Notes: generated from the sequence alone by a model not told the origin. 13,064 nucleotides of DNA from Lawsonibacter hominis (GCF_014287895.1 NZ_JACOPP010000048.1:1-13064), one strand, 5' to 3'; counted from the first letter of the stretch, positions 7,601 through 12,801 are shown. Numbers and translations are program-made.

Positions 7601-7729
7601 CTGCTGACCGCTATCGTGAAGCCGGCGTTGGCCGTGCGCTATGTGGTGGCCCTGGGCAAACGAAACCTGCTGTGGGATCTGCTGCCGGAGTATATTGAGA
7701 AAAATGTTCTGGAGGTGGACCATGATTAA
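4649..7729 (+). CDS. RdRP/YonO-like double-psi beta-barrel RNA polymerase
   Basis: 1026 aa. Two signatures of the cellular RNA-dependent RNA polymerase superfamily (fungal QDE-1, plant RDRs, phage SPbeta YonO, crAss-like phage polymerases) are visible in the right order. F267-QIR-MPYV-K275-G matches the FQIR...KG lysine motif of the first barrel. GGAD591-Y-D593-G-D595 matches the metal-binding GG.DxDGD of the second. L537-LRNPHIARNEEL resembles the RNP..hPGD segment just before the metal motif, and GRLIVTGDNRYLSGD (472-486) is a further ordered block. The three Asp would hold catalytic Mg2+. The region from about 700 to 1026 is helical and charged, and I do not recognise it. The start is ATG 4649, with AGGAGG 7 nt upstream; an in-frame ATG at 4625 overlaps the presumed -10 and has no ribosome site. 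No signal peptide or membrane segment. It diverges from an excisionase operon and is coupled to a 289-aa gene. The fold family is well supported; template (DNA or RNA) and role are unknown. Confidence 0.85.
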   Translation: MPLVKYKIYELSARAVISYGREQDGAYVFHLSAAETEKCKSLTVPHEQDDSALFYQIMCALHGDAFTGAASGQLVTDLSDVIFYMDFSGIFDRSGARKKYLVRQEKANALFRPEGVSLDFSSGAHRYLAFERSGSMSRQARLSFIREDFYDAVRRRIMMDMTIGDCQLSKLYAYNGLMLSSGMRIDGIEIDRPHRVVVIDNPTRTERNVNVITVEDDGTQSSTRKYHWVEKKEDIEITCFDGEGLISKQYACVVDEKLCGKKVHTSFQIRMPYVKGMLHEVDFKDFLTHCGTDTITDLWGVEHSVRDVDIILTRSMFKGYGWLTASGMNWEDYWDAFRRHHHALYITNVSKEKPEQTTELNYQFLTTVSIHGDEFRPADLPDGWDHSPEEDERNWLTKQTELRYYNLRANPQFRKDYFLEKEERVGWWERHQGRDQILAAVLRRNPRFINEPVYTKRLEDEAEKIVEQYAVGRLIVTGDNRYLSGDLLDFLAFLISTALPRKRRQRLYYSAAMTDHFPESSFYTPQAAYVHGDTCTLLRNPHIARNEELQLSFYDAKEEKKQMRHHYFGHLTDVVMVDSNMLAAERLGGADYDGDMIKTISDPILNACVRRNYDLYRYEKHKSLTNTENIPLLMIPTAQPQIRNADDWEARFETVRSTFSSRVGQICNAALDRSIIAYNENSDAEERERCREETETLAILTGLEIDSAKSGIRPDLDEYLTRKTVKRSDFLKYKALVEEAETRRAWYEPTHAAKLKAFFKKVDWSKVDSNVERLPYLAQQLKKNTPRIKAKPAKDEELFSFAQQSDWKERLDADMLAAVEALLRDYDACLSRIRACRVPVKEKKRKTDVDRILYARGQEDEYDSDELYALFGNLPSEEVSALQQAIREQAWHLMDEEAREAFLREWLPEPEFEDIYDLLTDFRFGGYRVLGDIVCDMENENIGKEKKRLFRESDSEAFTAMMRAFAGKSASRSYRDAVTDKCRELLTAIVKPALAVRYVVALGKRNLLWDLLPEYIEKNVLEVDHD

Positions 7730-8591
7730 CGAATGGGAAGAGTTTTGCGCATACACCGGGACGGTTTCCTATACCGCCAGCAGGAAGAGCGATACCACCT
7801 ATCTGGGGCGGTTCACCTTTGTCACGATTTTGGAGTTTGAGGGAATGGCGAGAATCTTGACCATCCTGGCCCGGGGGTATCTGTTCCACGACAAAAGCGG
7901 AGCGGTCGCTCTGGGCGATCCCCGTGACCGGATCGCCTACGCCCGCCGGGCGCTCTGCGCCTGGTGCAGCGCTCCGGAGCAGGACAAAACAGCACCCAAG
8001 GACGAATGGCAGTTCAGGACGGACTTTTCGGAACTGCGCCCGGAGTTCCCGGAGCTGGTGGGTGCGGACGGGACCGGCTGGTTTCTCCGCCATGTCCTGG
8101 CCGTCGCGGATTTCATGCTGACGCATCCGGAGAAGGTGCGAAGCACGTCGCTCAAAAATGCGGAGATCATTCAAGCCAAGTTTGCCGCCGCGTGGCGAAA
8201 CAAAGTAATGCAGTATCAGATCCCAATTTTTTCGTCCCAGACCAAGGGGGCCTGGACGCTGCGCTTTGACGATGTCCTCGCCGACGCGCTGGAGCTCGGT
8301 CCGCTGCGCAGGGAGGAGCCGGAGCTTCCGCCTGAATTAACAGAGAAAATCGAAGCGGTACTGCCGAAAGAGGTTCCGGCCAAGGTCGTCTGCACCCTGA
8401 TTTCCTACTACCTCGCCAACAAACAGGAGGACTGCGAGTGGGTGGTCCTGCCGGTCACCAATTTCGACGCCTACTTCGGCGATACCAGCTTCAGCAAGAA
8501 GCAGCTGCCGAAGATCCCGGCGGAAATCCTGGAGCGGAGCAATTCCTTCGGCGTCAGCCGTTTCCGTGTGTCGGCAGAATATTTGCCATAA
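7722..8591 (+). CDS. Unrecognised 289-aa partner of the RdRP-like polymerase
   Basis: I recognise no family. The start is ATG 7722, with GGAGGTGG 3 nt upstream; it overlaps the last 8 bases of the polymerase gene, so translation is coupled and the products are probably made together. The sequence begins MINEWEEFCAYTG, is soluble, and reads as mixed alpha/beta: an N-terminal half with FTFVTILEFEGMARILTILARG, a Trp/Phe-rich middle (GTGWFLRHVLAVADFML) and a basic helical stretch (KNAEIIQAKFAAAWRNKV). The C-terminal half holds a Pro-rich linker and VVLPVTNFDAYFG. No nuclease, helicase or nucleotide-binding motif is evident. A longer in-frame start at 7641 would add 27 Trp/Cys-rich residues read out of frame from the polymerase gene and is rejected. 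A cofactor or nucleic-acid-binding subunit of the polymerase is plausible from context only. Confidence 0.85.
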   Translation: MINEWEEFCAYTGTVSYTASRKSDTTYLGRFTFVTILEFEGMARILTILARGYLFHDKSGAVALGDPRDRIAYARRALCAWCSAPEQDKTAPKDEWQFRTDFSELRPEFPELVGADGTGWFLRHVLAVADFMLTHPEKVRSTSLKNAEIIQAKFAAAWRNKVMQYQIPIFSSQTKGAWTLRFDDVLADALELGPLRREEPELPPELTEKIEAVLPKEVPAKVVCTLISYYLANKQEDCEWVVLPVTNFDAYFGDTSFSKKQLPKIPAEILERSNSFGVSRFRVSAEYLP

Positions 8592-8600
8592 TACCAAGAC

Positions 8601-8631
8601 AGCGGGACAGGCCATCACGGCCTGTCCCGCT
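8601..8631 (+). terminator. Terminator of the RdRP-like operon
   Basis: AGCGGGACAGGCC-ATCAC-GGCCTGTCCCGCT, a 13-bp perfect stem with a 5-nt loop, starts 9 bp after the stop of the 289-aa gene. The following T-run is weak (GATTTATCT), but stem strength and position make it the likely end of the two-gene transcript. Confidence 0.75.
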
Positions 8632-8671
8632 GATTTATCTGTCTGAATTTTGAAAAATGTTTTCCTTGTTT

Positions 8672-8756
8672 ATTGCCCCGCAGGATTTGAACTGCGTCCG
8701 TTGGCGGTAACTATGCAAAAAAGTAAAGAGATCCTGCGTTTTTCCCTTGCGGCAAT
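8672..8756. repeat. Inverted-repeat, tRNA-like structure between two terminators
   Basis: ATTGCC (8672-8677) and CGCAGGAT (8679-8686) pair with ATCCTGCG (8731-8738) and GGCAAT (8751-8756), enclosing 44 bases. Read on the minus strand, the 85-nt segment has six paired acceptor-like end bases and a GTTCAAATC loop on a 5-bp stem, reminiscent of a tRNA T-arm. No convincing D or anticodon arm follows, and the loop would be eight bases. It could be a decayed tRNA, an attachment-site remnant or a small structured RNA. Confidence 0.4.
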
Positions 8757-8768
8757 ACAGGCAAAAAT

Positions 8769-8800
8769 ACGGGGGACGCACCGCATGGCACGTCCCCCGT
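8769..8800 (-). terminator. Terminator of the flavodoxin gene
   Basis: ACGGGGGACG and CGTCCCCCGT form a 10-bp perfect stem with a 12-nt loop, three bases beyond the flavodoxin stop. On the minus strand the stem is followed by ATTTTTG, a standard intrinsic terminator. Confidence 0.8.
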
Positions 8801-8803
8801 CTG

Positions 8804-9244
8804 TTATTTGGAGAGTTGTTCGTAAAACTTCACTGCCCCGCTGATCTCATCGCTGTCGGGATGGCCCTTGGCGATGCCGCCGATCAGCTTGAAGGGGCCG
8901 AAGGTATTGAAGCCGAAGCACTCATATCCGCCGAGGATCTCGGCCTGTTTGCCGGAAACGGCAGCTTCGATGGACTTGAAGTAGCCTTCCTTCTTGGCAC
9001 CGTAGGTATGGAGGAAGAAAATCTTTTTGCCTGCGGGAATATTCTCCGCAATTTTAAGTACGCTCTTGTGGTACTTGGAATAGTAGATACCGGACGCGAA
9101 ACCGATGGCATCATACCCGCTCAGGTCGGGCGAAGGATTTTTCGTGGCATCAATCAGGGTAACGGGATATTTCTCAGCAATAGCGTCCAGCAGCTTTTTG
9201 GTGTTGCCGTGGTGCCTGGAATAAAAGACAATCGCGGTTTTCAT
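8804..9244 (-). CDS. Flavodoxin-family protein
   Basis: 146 aa, the usual short-flavodoxin length. The N-terminal strand MKTAIVFYS is followed by the phosphate-binding loop S9-RHHGNTKK for FMN. Later come the typical strand YDAIGFASGIYY with its aromatic loop, and KKIFFLHTYGAKK. It should be a cytoplasmic FMN electron carrier or small oxidoreductase. ATG 9244 is chosen because AAGGAGG lies 5 nt upstream and the flavin fold begins at once; an in-frame extension to 9373 crosses the promoter and is rejected. It diverges from an HxlR regulator, a common arrangement in which the regulator controls the flavoprotein in response to redox or electrophile stress. The physiological partner is not deducible. 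Confidence 0.92.
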   Translation of the reverse strand: MKTAIVFYSRHHGNTKKLLDAIAEKYPVTLIDATKNPSPDLSGYDAIGFASGIYYSKYHKSVLKIAENIPAGKKIFFLHTYGAKKEGYFKSIEAAVSGKQAEILGGYECFGFNTFGPFKLIGGIAKGHPDSDEISGAVKFYEQLSK

Positions 9245-9254
9245 AGGCTCCTCC

Positions 9255-9283
9255 TTGAATTTCTTTGGTATATAAATTATACT
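9255..9283 (+). promoter_or_regulatory. Candidate promoter of the HxlR regulator gene
   Basis: TTGAAT (9255-9260) and TATACT (9278-9283), 17 bp apart, on the plus strand. It overlaps the flavodoxin promoter face to face, so the two would compete. The predicted leader is about 65 nt. Confidence 0.5.
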
Positions 9284-9304
9284 AAGGACGAAAACTGAGT
9301 TCAA
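9276..9304 (-). promoter_or_regulatory. Flavodoxin promoter
   Basis: On the minus strand, TTGAAC (9304-9299) is followed after exactly 17 bp by a consensus TATAAT (9281-9276). This is the clearest sigma-70-type promoter in the window, about 30 bp from the flavodoxin start codon. Confidence 0.8.
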
Positions 9305-9319
9305 GTACGCATAATCATA

Positions 9320-9330
9320 GTACTTAGTAC
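9320..9330. promoter_or_regulatory. Palindromic operator for the HxlR regulator
   Basis: GTACTTAGTAC is a perfect dyad (GTACT, central T, AGTAC) with another GTAC at 9305-9308. GTAC/TAGTA-type dyads are typical of HxlR-family (YodB, HypR) sites. It lies 15 bp upstream of the flavodoxin -35 and in the leader of the regulator gene, so it could repress the regulator itself and tune the flavodoxin. Confidence 0.6.
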
Positions 9331-9354
9331 ATTCGATGATACCGGGAGGGACCC

Positions 9355-9714
9355 ATGAAAAAGGATATGACACCGGAAGAATATTTACAGCGGATCATGA
9401 GCAAGGAGCCGTCCGAGACTTGCCCCATGCGCAGGACGCTGGAGCTGCTTTCCGGTAAATGGCGCACGCATATTCTCTACGAGCTGTGCAAAAAGGATTC
9501 CTACCGCTTTGGAGAATTAAAAAAGGCGCTGCCCCGCATCACCAATACCATGCTGACCTCCACGCTGCGGGATCTGGAAGAACTGGGCATCGTTCACCGG
9601 GAGCAGTTCAATGAGATCCCACCCCATGTGGAATATTCTCTGACAGACAAAGGAAAAGCCCTGCTGCCGGTTTTCTGCGAGCTGGCCAAATGGGGCGAGA
9701 ACAATTTGGATTGA
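9355..9714 (+). CDS. HxlR-family transcriptional regulator
   Basis: 119 aa with a winged-helix HxlR core over residues about 22-112: the conserved ETCPMRRTLELLSGKWRTHILYEL block, then RFGELKKALPRITNTMLTSTLRDLEELGIVHR as the recognition helix and turn, then a wing (PPHVEYSLTDKGKAL). C23, just before the first core helix, matches the redox- or electrophile-sensing Cys of relatives such as YodB. ATG 9355 has GGGAGGG 5 nt upstream. It is divergent from the flavodoxin gene over a shared palindromic operator, and the most likely job is control of that gene and of itself. The effector is not known. Confidence 0.93.
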   Translation: MKKDMTPEEYLQRIMSKEPSETCPMRRTLELLSGKWRTHILYELCKKDSYRFGELKKALPRITNTMLTSTLRDLEELGIVHREQFNEIPPHVEYSLTDKGKALLPVFCELAKWGENNLD

Positions 9715-9756
9715 GCTTCGTGCGAGCGCTTGCTTCCTTGTTATGTTGCAAAGTGC

Positions 9757-9809
9757 ATTATTCCGATAATTCCCAAGATATTATTCCGACAGCATTGTTA
9801 TCGTTCCGA
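9757..9809. promoter_or_regulatory. Three iterated boxes at the Fic promoter
   Basis: ATTATTCCGA occurs exactly at 9757-9766 and 9780-9789, and a related ATCGTTCCGA at 9800-9809. Start-to-start spacings are 23 and 20 bp, about two helical turns. The last box lies between the -35 and -10 of the Fic promoter, which suggests repression. A candidate binder is the HTH at the N-terminus of the Fic protein. Confidence 0.55.
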
Positions 9810-9823
9810 AAAGGTGGTATACT
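9795..9823 (+). promoter_or_regulatory. Promoter of the Fic gene
   Basis: TTGTTA (9795-9800) and TATACT (9818-9823) are separated by 17 bp, about 25 bp before the start codon. It supports independent transcription of the Fic gene, separate from the upstream HxlR gene. Confidence 0.7.
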
Positions 9824-9849
9824 TCCTTTAGAAGATTGGAGGGATGCTC

Positions 9850-10743
9850 ATGTTCATGACTGCAAAGCAGGCCGCGGAAAAATGGGGACTGTCTGACCGC
9901 CGTGTCCGCATTCTCTGCGCCGAGGGGAAGATCCCCGGTGCATTTCAGGAAGGGCGCGGGTGGAAGATCCCCGTGGACGCCGTGAAGCCCGCCGACGGAC
10001 GGTTCAAGTCTGCGGAAAGCCTCCTGGACATGATCGACCGGAAGAAGGCCGAACTGGATACCCGCCGTCCGCTGACCGAGGGCGAGGTGGCACGGCTGAC
10101 GGAAGAATTCACCGTGGAGTACACCTACAACTCCAATGCCATCGAAGGCAACACCCTGACCCTCCGAGAGACCGATATGGTCCTGCGAGGGCTGACCATC
10201 GACCGGAAGCCCCTGAAAGACCACATGGAAGCCGTCGGCCACAAGGAGGCTTTTGATTTCGCCCGGGAACTGGTGCAGAAGCAAGAACCCCTGTCCGAGC
10301 GGGTAATCCAGCAGATCCATTACTTGGTGCTGGCTGATAAAAAGGAGGACCGGGGCGTCTACCGCCGGGTTCCCGTCCGCATCATGGGCGCGCAGCACGA
10401 GCCGGTGCAGCCCTACCTGATCCAGCCCAGCATGGAGCAGTTGATGATGCGCTATGCCGAGAGCACCGAGCACATCGTGACCAGACTGGCCCGGTTCCAT
10501 ATTGAATTTGAGGGCATCCATCCCTTCATCGACGGCAACGGACGTACCGGACGGCTGCTGGTCAACCTGGAGCTGATGAAGGCCGGTTATCCCCCCATTG
10601 ACATCAAGTTCACGGACCGGCTTGCCTACTACAACGCCTTCGACGAGTACCACATGAAGCACAACTTGTCCGCCATGGAAAAGCTGCTCGCTGGCTATAT
10701 CAACGAGCGGCTGGACATGTATCTGTCTATGCTGCAGGACTGA
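9850..10743 (+). CDS. Fic-family AMP transferase with N-terminal HTH, class II
   Basis: 297 aa. Residues about 4-45 form a small helix-turn-helix (TAKQAAEKWGLSDRRVRILCAEGKIPGA). A linker with PLTEGEVARL precedes the inhibitory motif S95-NAIE99-GN, which matches (S/T)xxxE(G/N). The Fic motif H224-PFIDGNGRTGR is complete, so the enzyme should transfer AMP (or another nucleotide) to a hydroxyl side chain. The inhibitory helix lies before the Fic core, making it class II and self-restrained; no separate antitoxin gene is adjacent. ATG 9850 sits 7 nt after GGAGG; ATG 9844 abuts the ribosome site and 9856 is further away. It has its own promoter with iterated boxes, and the HTH suggests it binds its own control region. 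The target protein is unknown. Confidence 0.93.
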   Translation: MFMTAKQAAEKWGLSDRRVRILCAEGKIPGAFQEGRGWKIPVDAVKPADGRFKSAESLLDMIDRKKAELDTRRPLTEGEVARLTEEFTVEYTYNSNAIEGNTLTLRETDMVLRGLTIDRKPLKDHMEAVGHKEAFDFARELVQKQEPLSERVIQQIHYLVLADKKEDRGVYRRVPVRIMGAQHEPVQPYLIQPSMEQLMMRYAESTEHIVTRLARFHIEFEGIHPFIDGNGRTGRLLVNLELMKAGYPPIDIKFTDRLAYYNAFDEYHMKHNLSAMEKLLAGYINERLDMYLSMLQD

Positions 10744-10757
10744 TTTTAGAAAAAGAT

Positions 10758-10788
10758 AGCAGACGGTTTCACCACGAAACCGTCTGCT
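10758..10788. terminator. Bidirectional terminator between convergent genes
   Basis: AGCAGACGGTTTC-ACCAC-GAAACCGTCTGCT, a 13-bp perfect stem with a 5-nt loop. It is followed by TTTCTG on the plus strand and by ATCTTTTTC on the minus strand. It separates the Fic gene from the convergent secreted-protein gene. Confidence 0.85.
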
Positions 10789-10826
10789 TTTCTGTCTGCG
10801 AGGCGAGATTTGAACCGGGGATTCGT

Positions 10827-11201
10827 TTATCCCATGATGCCGATTTTGTTGCCGTTCTCATACATGTCCTCGGCGTAATCAACATGGTTAGGGCCTTGGC
10901 TTTCCAGCCAGCCGAAACCGGGCACATAGACCATGTCGCCGGGCTGCGAGTCGATGACTGTCGGTGTGGGTTCGGGCGTGGTTTCCGAGGCGGGGGTGAT
11001 TTCCGGCGCAGGTATCGGTTCAGGCATTGGCTCCAGAACAGGTTCGGGAGCTGTGGCGGGTTCCGTGAGCACGGGCTCCGGCTCTTGGATGACTTCTTGA
11101 GGTAGTTCCGGTTGCGAAATCTCAGCCTTTCCTTTCTCTGTCTGTGGTGCAGCTTCAACTTTTGTTTTGAGTTCCGCAACGGGCGGCTCTGGGGCGCTCA
11201 C
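10827..11201 (-). CDS. Pro/Glu-rich extracellular-type protein, probably the mature part of a split gene
   Basis: 124 aa. Residues about 30-85 are a low-complexity Pro/Glu/Thr/Ala stretch (EPVLTEPATAPEPVLEPMPEP and similar), followed by a compact C-terminus with GDMVYVPGFGWLESQG. This layout recalls the DUF6550-type secreted proteins of Firmicutes conjugative elements; that is memory, not a search. Such proteins begin with a signal peptide, but this frame has none: it opens at a GTG overlapping the stop of the preceding signal-peptide ORF (GTGA), with no good ribosome site. Restoring one base in the C5 run at about 11205-11209 would fuse the two. So it is either a frameshifted gene, a read error, or a product of -1 frameshifting or translational coupling. 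Confidence 0.65.
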   Translation of the reverse strand: MSAPEPPVAELKTKVEAAPQTEKGKAEISQPELPQEVIQEPEPVLTEPATAPEPVLEPMPEPIPAPEITPASETTPEPTPTVIDSQPGDMVYVPGFGWLESQGPNHVDYAEDMYENGNKIGIMG

Positions 11202-11314
11202 GGCGGGGGTTGGGCTGGTGTGGGCACTTTATTGACCACTTCAGTCTGCGGCCACACGGCGGCACATAGGGCCAGGCAGGCGGTGATCACGGTCATCACG
11301 ATGAACTTCTTCAT
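11198..11314 (-). CDS. Signal-peptide fragment, 5' part of the split secreted-protein gene
   Basis: 38 aa: MKK, then a hydrophobic core FIVMTVITACLALCAAV, then a polar Pro-rich tail ending in PPP. The start is well supported (AAGGAGG 7 nt upstream) and overlaps the preceding DUF6809-like stop by four bases (ATGA). Alone it is an exported leader without a mature domain. The next ORF in the -1 frame continues with the same Pro-rich character, so both probably came from one gene. ITAC fits a lipobox loosely, but the hydrophobic stretch continues past it, so lipidation is doubtful. Confidence 0.6.
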   Translation of the reverse strand: MKKFIVMTVITACLALCAAVWPQTEVVNKVPTPAQPPP

Positions 11315-11634
11315 TGTTTTTCCTCCTTCTTGCATGTGAAACGAGCGCCCAGTCCCAACGCCATGCGGCGAGAGACTGAGCGCTCGTTTTCGTAGTGATT
11401 CAATTCTGCGGAGAGTTTCCATGCCAGCTCAAATCCGGAGATGAAGCTGTCGATGGAGGTATCCTCTGCAATGCGGTCCTTTGCGTCGATGATCTGCAGC
11501 ACCAGCTTGCGCTCCGGTTTGTCCAAGCGGTCAATGAGCGCCTGGTGGCAGTCTTCAACTTCCTGTTTTGCCCCCGGCAACTCTGGCGGGATGTAGAAGC
11601 AGTCGTACATCGCTTTGAGCAGTTCGTATTTCAT
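11311..11634 (-). CDS. DUF6809-like small helical protein
   Basis: 107 aa, helical and charged. The late segment SFISGFELAWKLSAEL resembles the F-x-GF-x-L/A-x-(R/K)-hydrophobic helix of DUF6809-type proteins, which are numerous on Firmicutes conjugative elements; function is unknown. ATG 11634 has AAGGAGG 7 nt upstream. An in-frame extension to 11661 begins at a GTG inside the repeated 41-bp element and is rejected. It overlaps the secreted-protein gene by four bases, so both form one operon. The family name is from memory and not checked by search. Confidence 0.75.
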   Translation of the reverse strand: MKYELLKAMYDCFYIPPELPGAKQEVEDCHQALIDRLDKPERKLVLQIIDAKDRIAEDTSIDSFISGFELAWKLSAELNHYENERSVSRRMALGLGARFTCKKEEKQ

Positions 11635-11648
11635 GCGCTCGCCTCCTT

Positions 11649-11689
11649 GCAACACAAACACATATCACAAGTTGGCGAGAATAGCTACT
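11649..11689 (-). repeat. Copy B of the 41-bp element
   Basis: Matches 2790-2830 (32 of 41 bases) and ends 15 bp before the DUF6809-like start codon. On the minus strand both copies can be read in the same frame as S-Y, four variable residues, V-I, one residue, V-C-V-A, but here the frame has no ATG after its last upstream stop. Confidence 0.6.
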
Positions 11690-11769
11690 AAAACATTTTC
11701 TACGCAAAAATTCGAGCGGACATGGCTATTTGAACTGCAAGTCGAAGCCATTGCTGTCGAACTTCTATA

Positions 11770-12435
11770 TCACCCTATCAAACCTCCGGCACTTGCTGTG
11801 TGAGCAAGTCGCAATATTGTGTTTTTATTATAGAAGTTATCTGCGATGGCCAACAACGTACCATATCGGAGTTGCTGACTGAGAATGTACTTCGAGATGA
11901 TCTCGTAAGGCTGTTTACTGTCAACGGGAGCTTTATCCAACATCTCCAGTACATCAAGCACCTGCAAATATGCTTTATTCTCTGCAGTGACCTTTGTTTT
12001 TGGAGGCCGGATAATGACATCAAGCTTTTTGTCGGTTCTTGCAGAGTCCTTCGCTAAATTAGTCGCCAAGGTTCTTTGGCGGGGCATCTGTGAGGTTAAC
12101 CCCAAGTGATGCATTACAGTAAAGCCGGTTTCATAACCGATATCCGGCAGGAGGTATTTATCAGCGATAAGCTGTTCTCGATTGATGCGGGCTTCTCCGA
12201 AAGGAGTAATAGCTGTCAGATAGTAGATTCCTTTTTGGTAACAACGCAGTTCGGGGATGACCTTACTATCCATAATCCTCTTTATTGCAACAGCGGTAGC
12301 CGCAGATGCTTCTTTGCTATCGAGCTGATATGCGACTCCAAGCTCTGCTGCAATTTTGCTTGTGTAGATTGGCATACCTACGGACGCTTTTTTCAACGCA
12401 TCGCAGATAAAATCAATGTAGGTTACACGCATCAC
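11770..12435 (-). CDS. AbiEi-like (DUF6088) transcriptional regulator / antitoxin-type protein
   Basis: 221 aa. The N-terminal 90 residues form a winged-helix-like region (PIYTSKIAAEL ... AVAIKRIMDSKVI ... KGIYYLTAITPFGEA). The middle GYETGFTVMHHLGLTSQMPRQRTLATNLAKDS matches the (G)YxxGxxxxxxLGLTxQxP...ATN pattern of AbiEi-type antitoxins and DUF6088 proteins. The C-terminus is helical. AbiEi proteins normally pair with an AbiEii nucleotidyltransferase toxin encoded just downstream; here only a short gap and the unrelated DUF6809-like gene follow, so it is an orphan. The start is GTG 12435 or ATG 12432; AGAGG lies 8 nt before the GTG. The gene is more A+T-rich than its neighbours, suggesting separate acquisition. 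A perfect inverted repeat in its promoter suggests self-repression. Confidence 0.8.
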   Translation of the reverse strand: MMRVTYIDFICDALKKASVGMPIYTSKIAAELGVAYQLDSKEASAATAVAIKRIMDSKVIPELRCYQKGIYYLTAITPFGEARINREQLIADKYLLPDIGYETGFTVMHHLGLTSQMPRQRTLATNLAKDSARTDKKLDVIIRPPKTKVTAENKAYLQVLDVLEMLDKAPVDSKQPYEIISKYILSQQLRYGTLLAIADNFYNKNTILRLAHTASAGGLIG

Positions 12436-12450
12436 TACTACATCCTCTTT

Positions 12451-12500
12451 TGATATATTAAACTCGGAAATTGTTTAATTATTTCAAATTTAATATATCA
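12451..12500. promoter_or_regulatory. 12-bp inverted repeat operator of the AbiEi-like gene
   Basis: TGATATATTAAA at 12451-12462 and its exact reverse complement TTTAATATATCA at 12489-12500 are separated by 26 bp. The right arm overlaps the predicted -10. Known AbiEi proteins repress their own operons by binding paired inverted repeats, so this is a natural target. Confidence 0.65.
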
Positions 12501-12521
12501 TATTTGGATGGATAGTCAAGA
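12494..12521 (-). promoter_or_regulatory. Promoter of the AbiEi-like gene
   Basis: On the minus strand TTGACT (12521-12516) is followed after 16 bp by TATATT (12499-12494). Predicted transcription starts inside the inverted-repeat region, about 50 bp before the start codon. Confidence 0.6.
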
Positions 12522-12654
12522 TGGTGCTTATGTGAATTCGACATATCATTTTCTTCGCTTTGCATACGGTTTTTACACACCAACCTCAACCGGTCGGGAA
12601 ACCGCAAAGCCATGGAAATACAGTACGGAGATGTAGCAAAGCGGTCGTAACCAA

Positions 12655-12801
12655 GATGACTCGAAATCATGTTTCCACTTTGGAAGTCCAAACTGCCGAA
12701 AAGCCAGTAACCATGCGGGTTTGCGGGCAAGTTCAAATCGTGAATTGGGGTCTGTTCTATCCTGTTGTTCTTCCCGATTTCCACGGCTTGAATTTTGCGG
12801 G
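12655..12801. repeat. Copy 1 of a diverged repeat of about 150 bp
   Basis: Matches 12913-13061 at an offset of 257-258 bp. The blocks TCGAAATCA (12661-12669) and ACCATGCGGGTT recur, and 12753-12784 is identical over 32 bases to 13010-13041. On the minus strand both copies can be read as VEIGKNNRIEQ, but stops follow in copy 2. Possible remnants of a duplicated gene fragment or a dispersed repeat. Confidence 0.75.

Noticed and set aside
4634..7756. Long minus-strand ORFs (546 and 487 aa) opposite the polymerase gene
   Set aside because: Antisense openness is expected in G+C-rich genes; composition is abnormal and the plus strand carries conserved motifs and proper start signals.
8672..8756. 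Calling the inverted repeat an intact tRNA gene
   Set aside because: It lacks a credible D-arm and anticodon arm and would have an eight-base T-loop, so it is listed only as a tRNA-like repeat.
1..8800. Direct repeats that could be attL/attR (for example CAAAAAGTA near base 2 and a similar A-run with GTA near 8715)
   Set aside because: The match is only about nine A-rich bases with an extra A in one copy; too short to support attachment sites.
10801..10825. tRNA T-arm-like GGTTCAAATC on the minus strand after the split secreted gene
   Set aside because: The flanking stem does not pair properly and no acceptor, D or anticodon arm is present.
12479..12784. 101-aa minus-strand ORF starting MEIGKNNRIEQ
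   Set aside because: It lies across a repeat copy, its extension crosses the promoter of the AbiEi-like gene, and the second repeat copy is interrupted by stops in the same reading.
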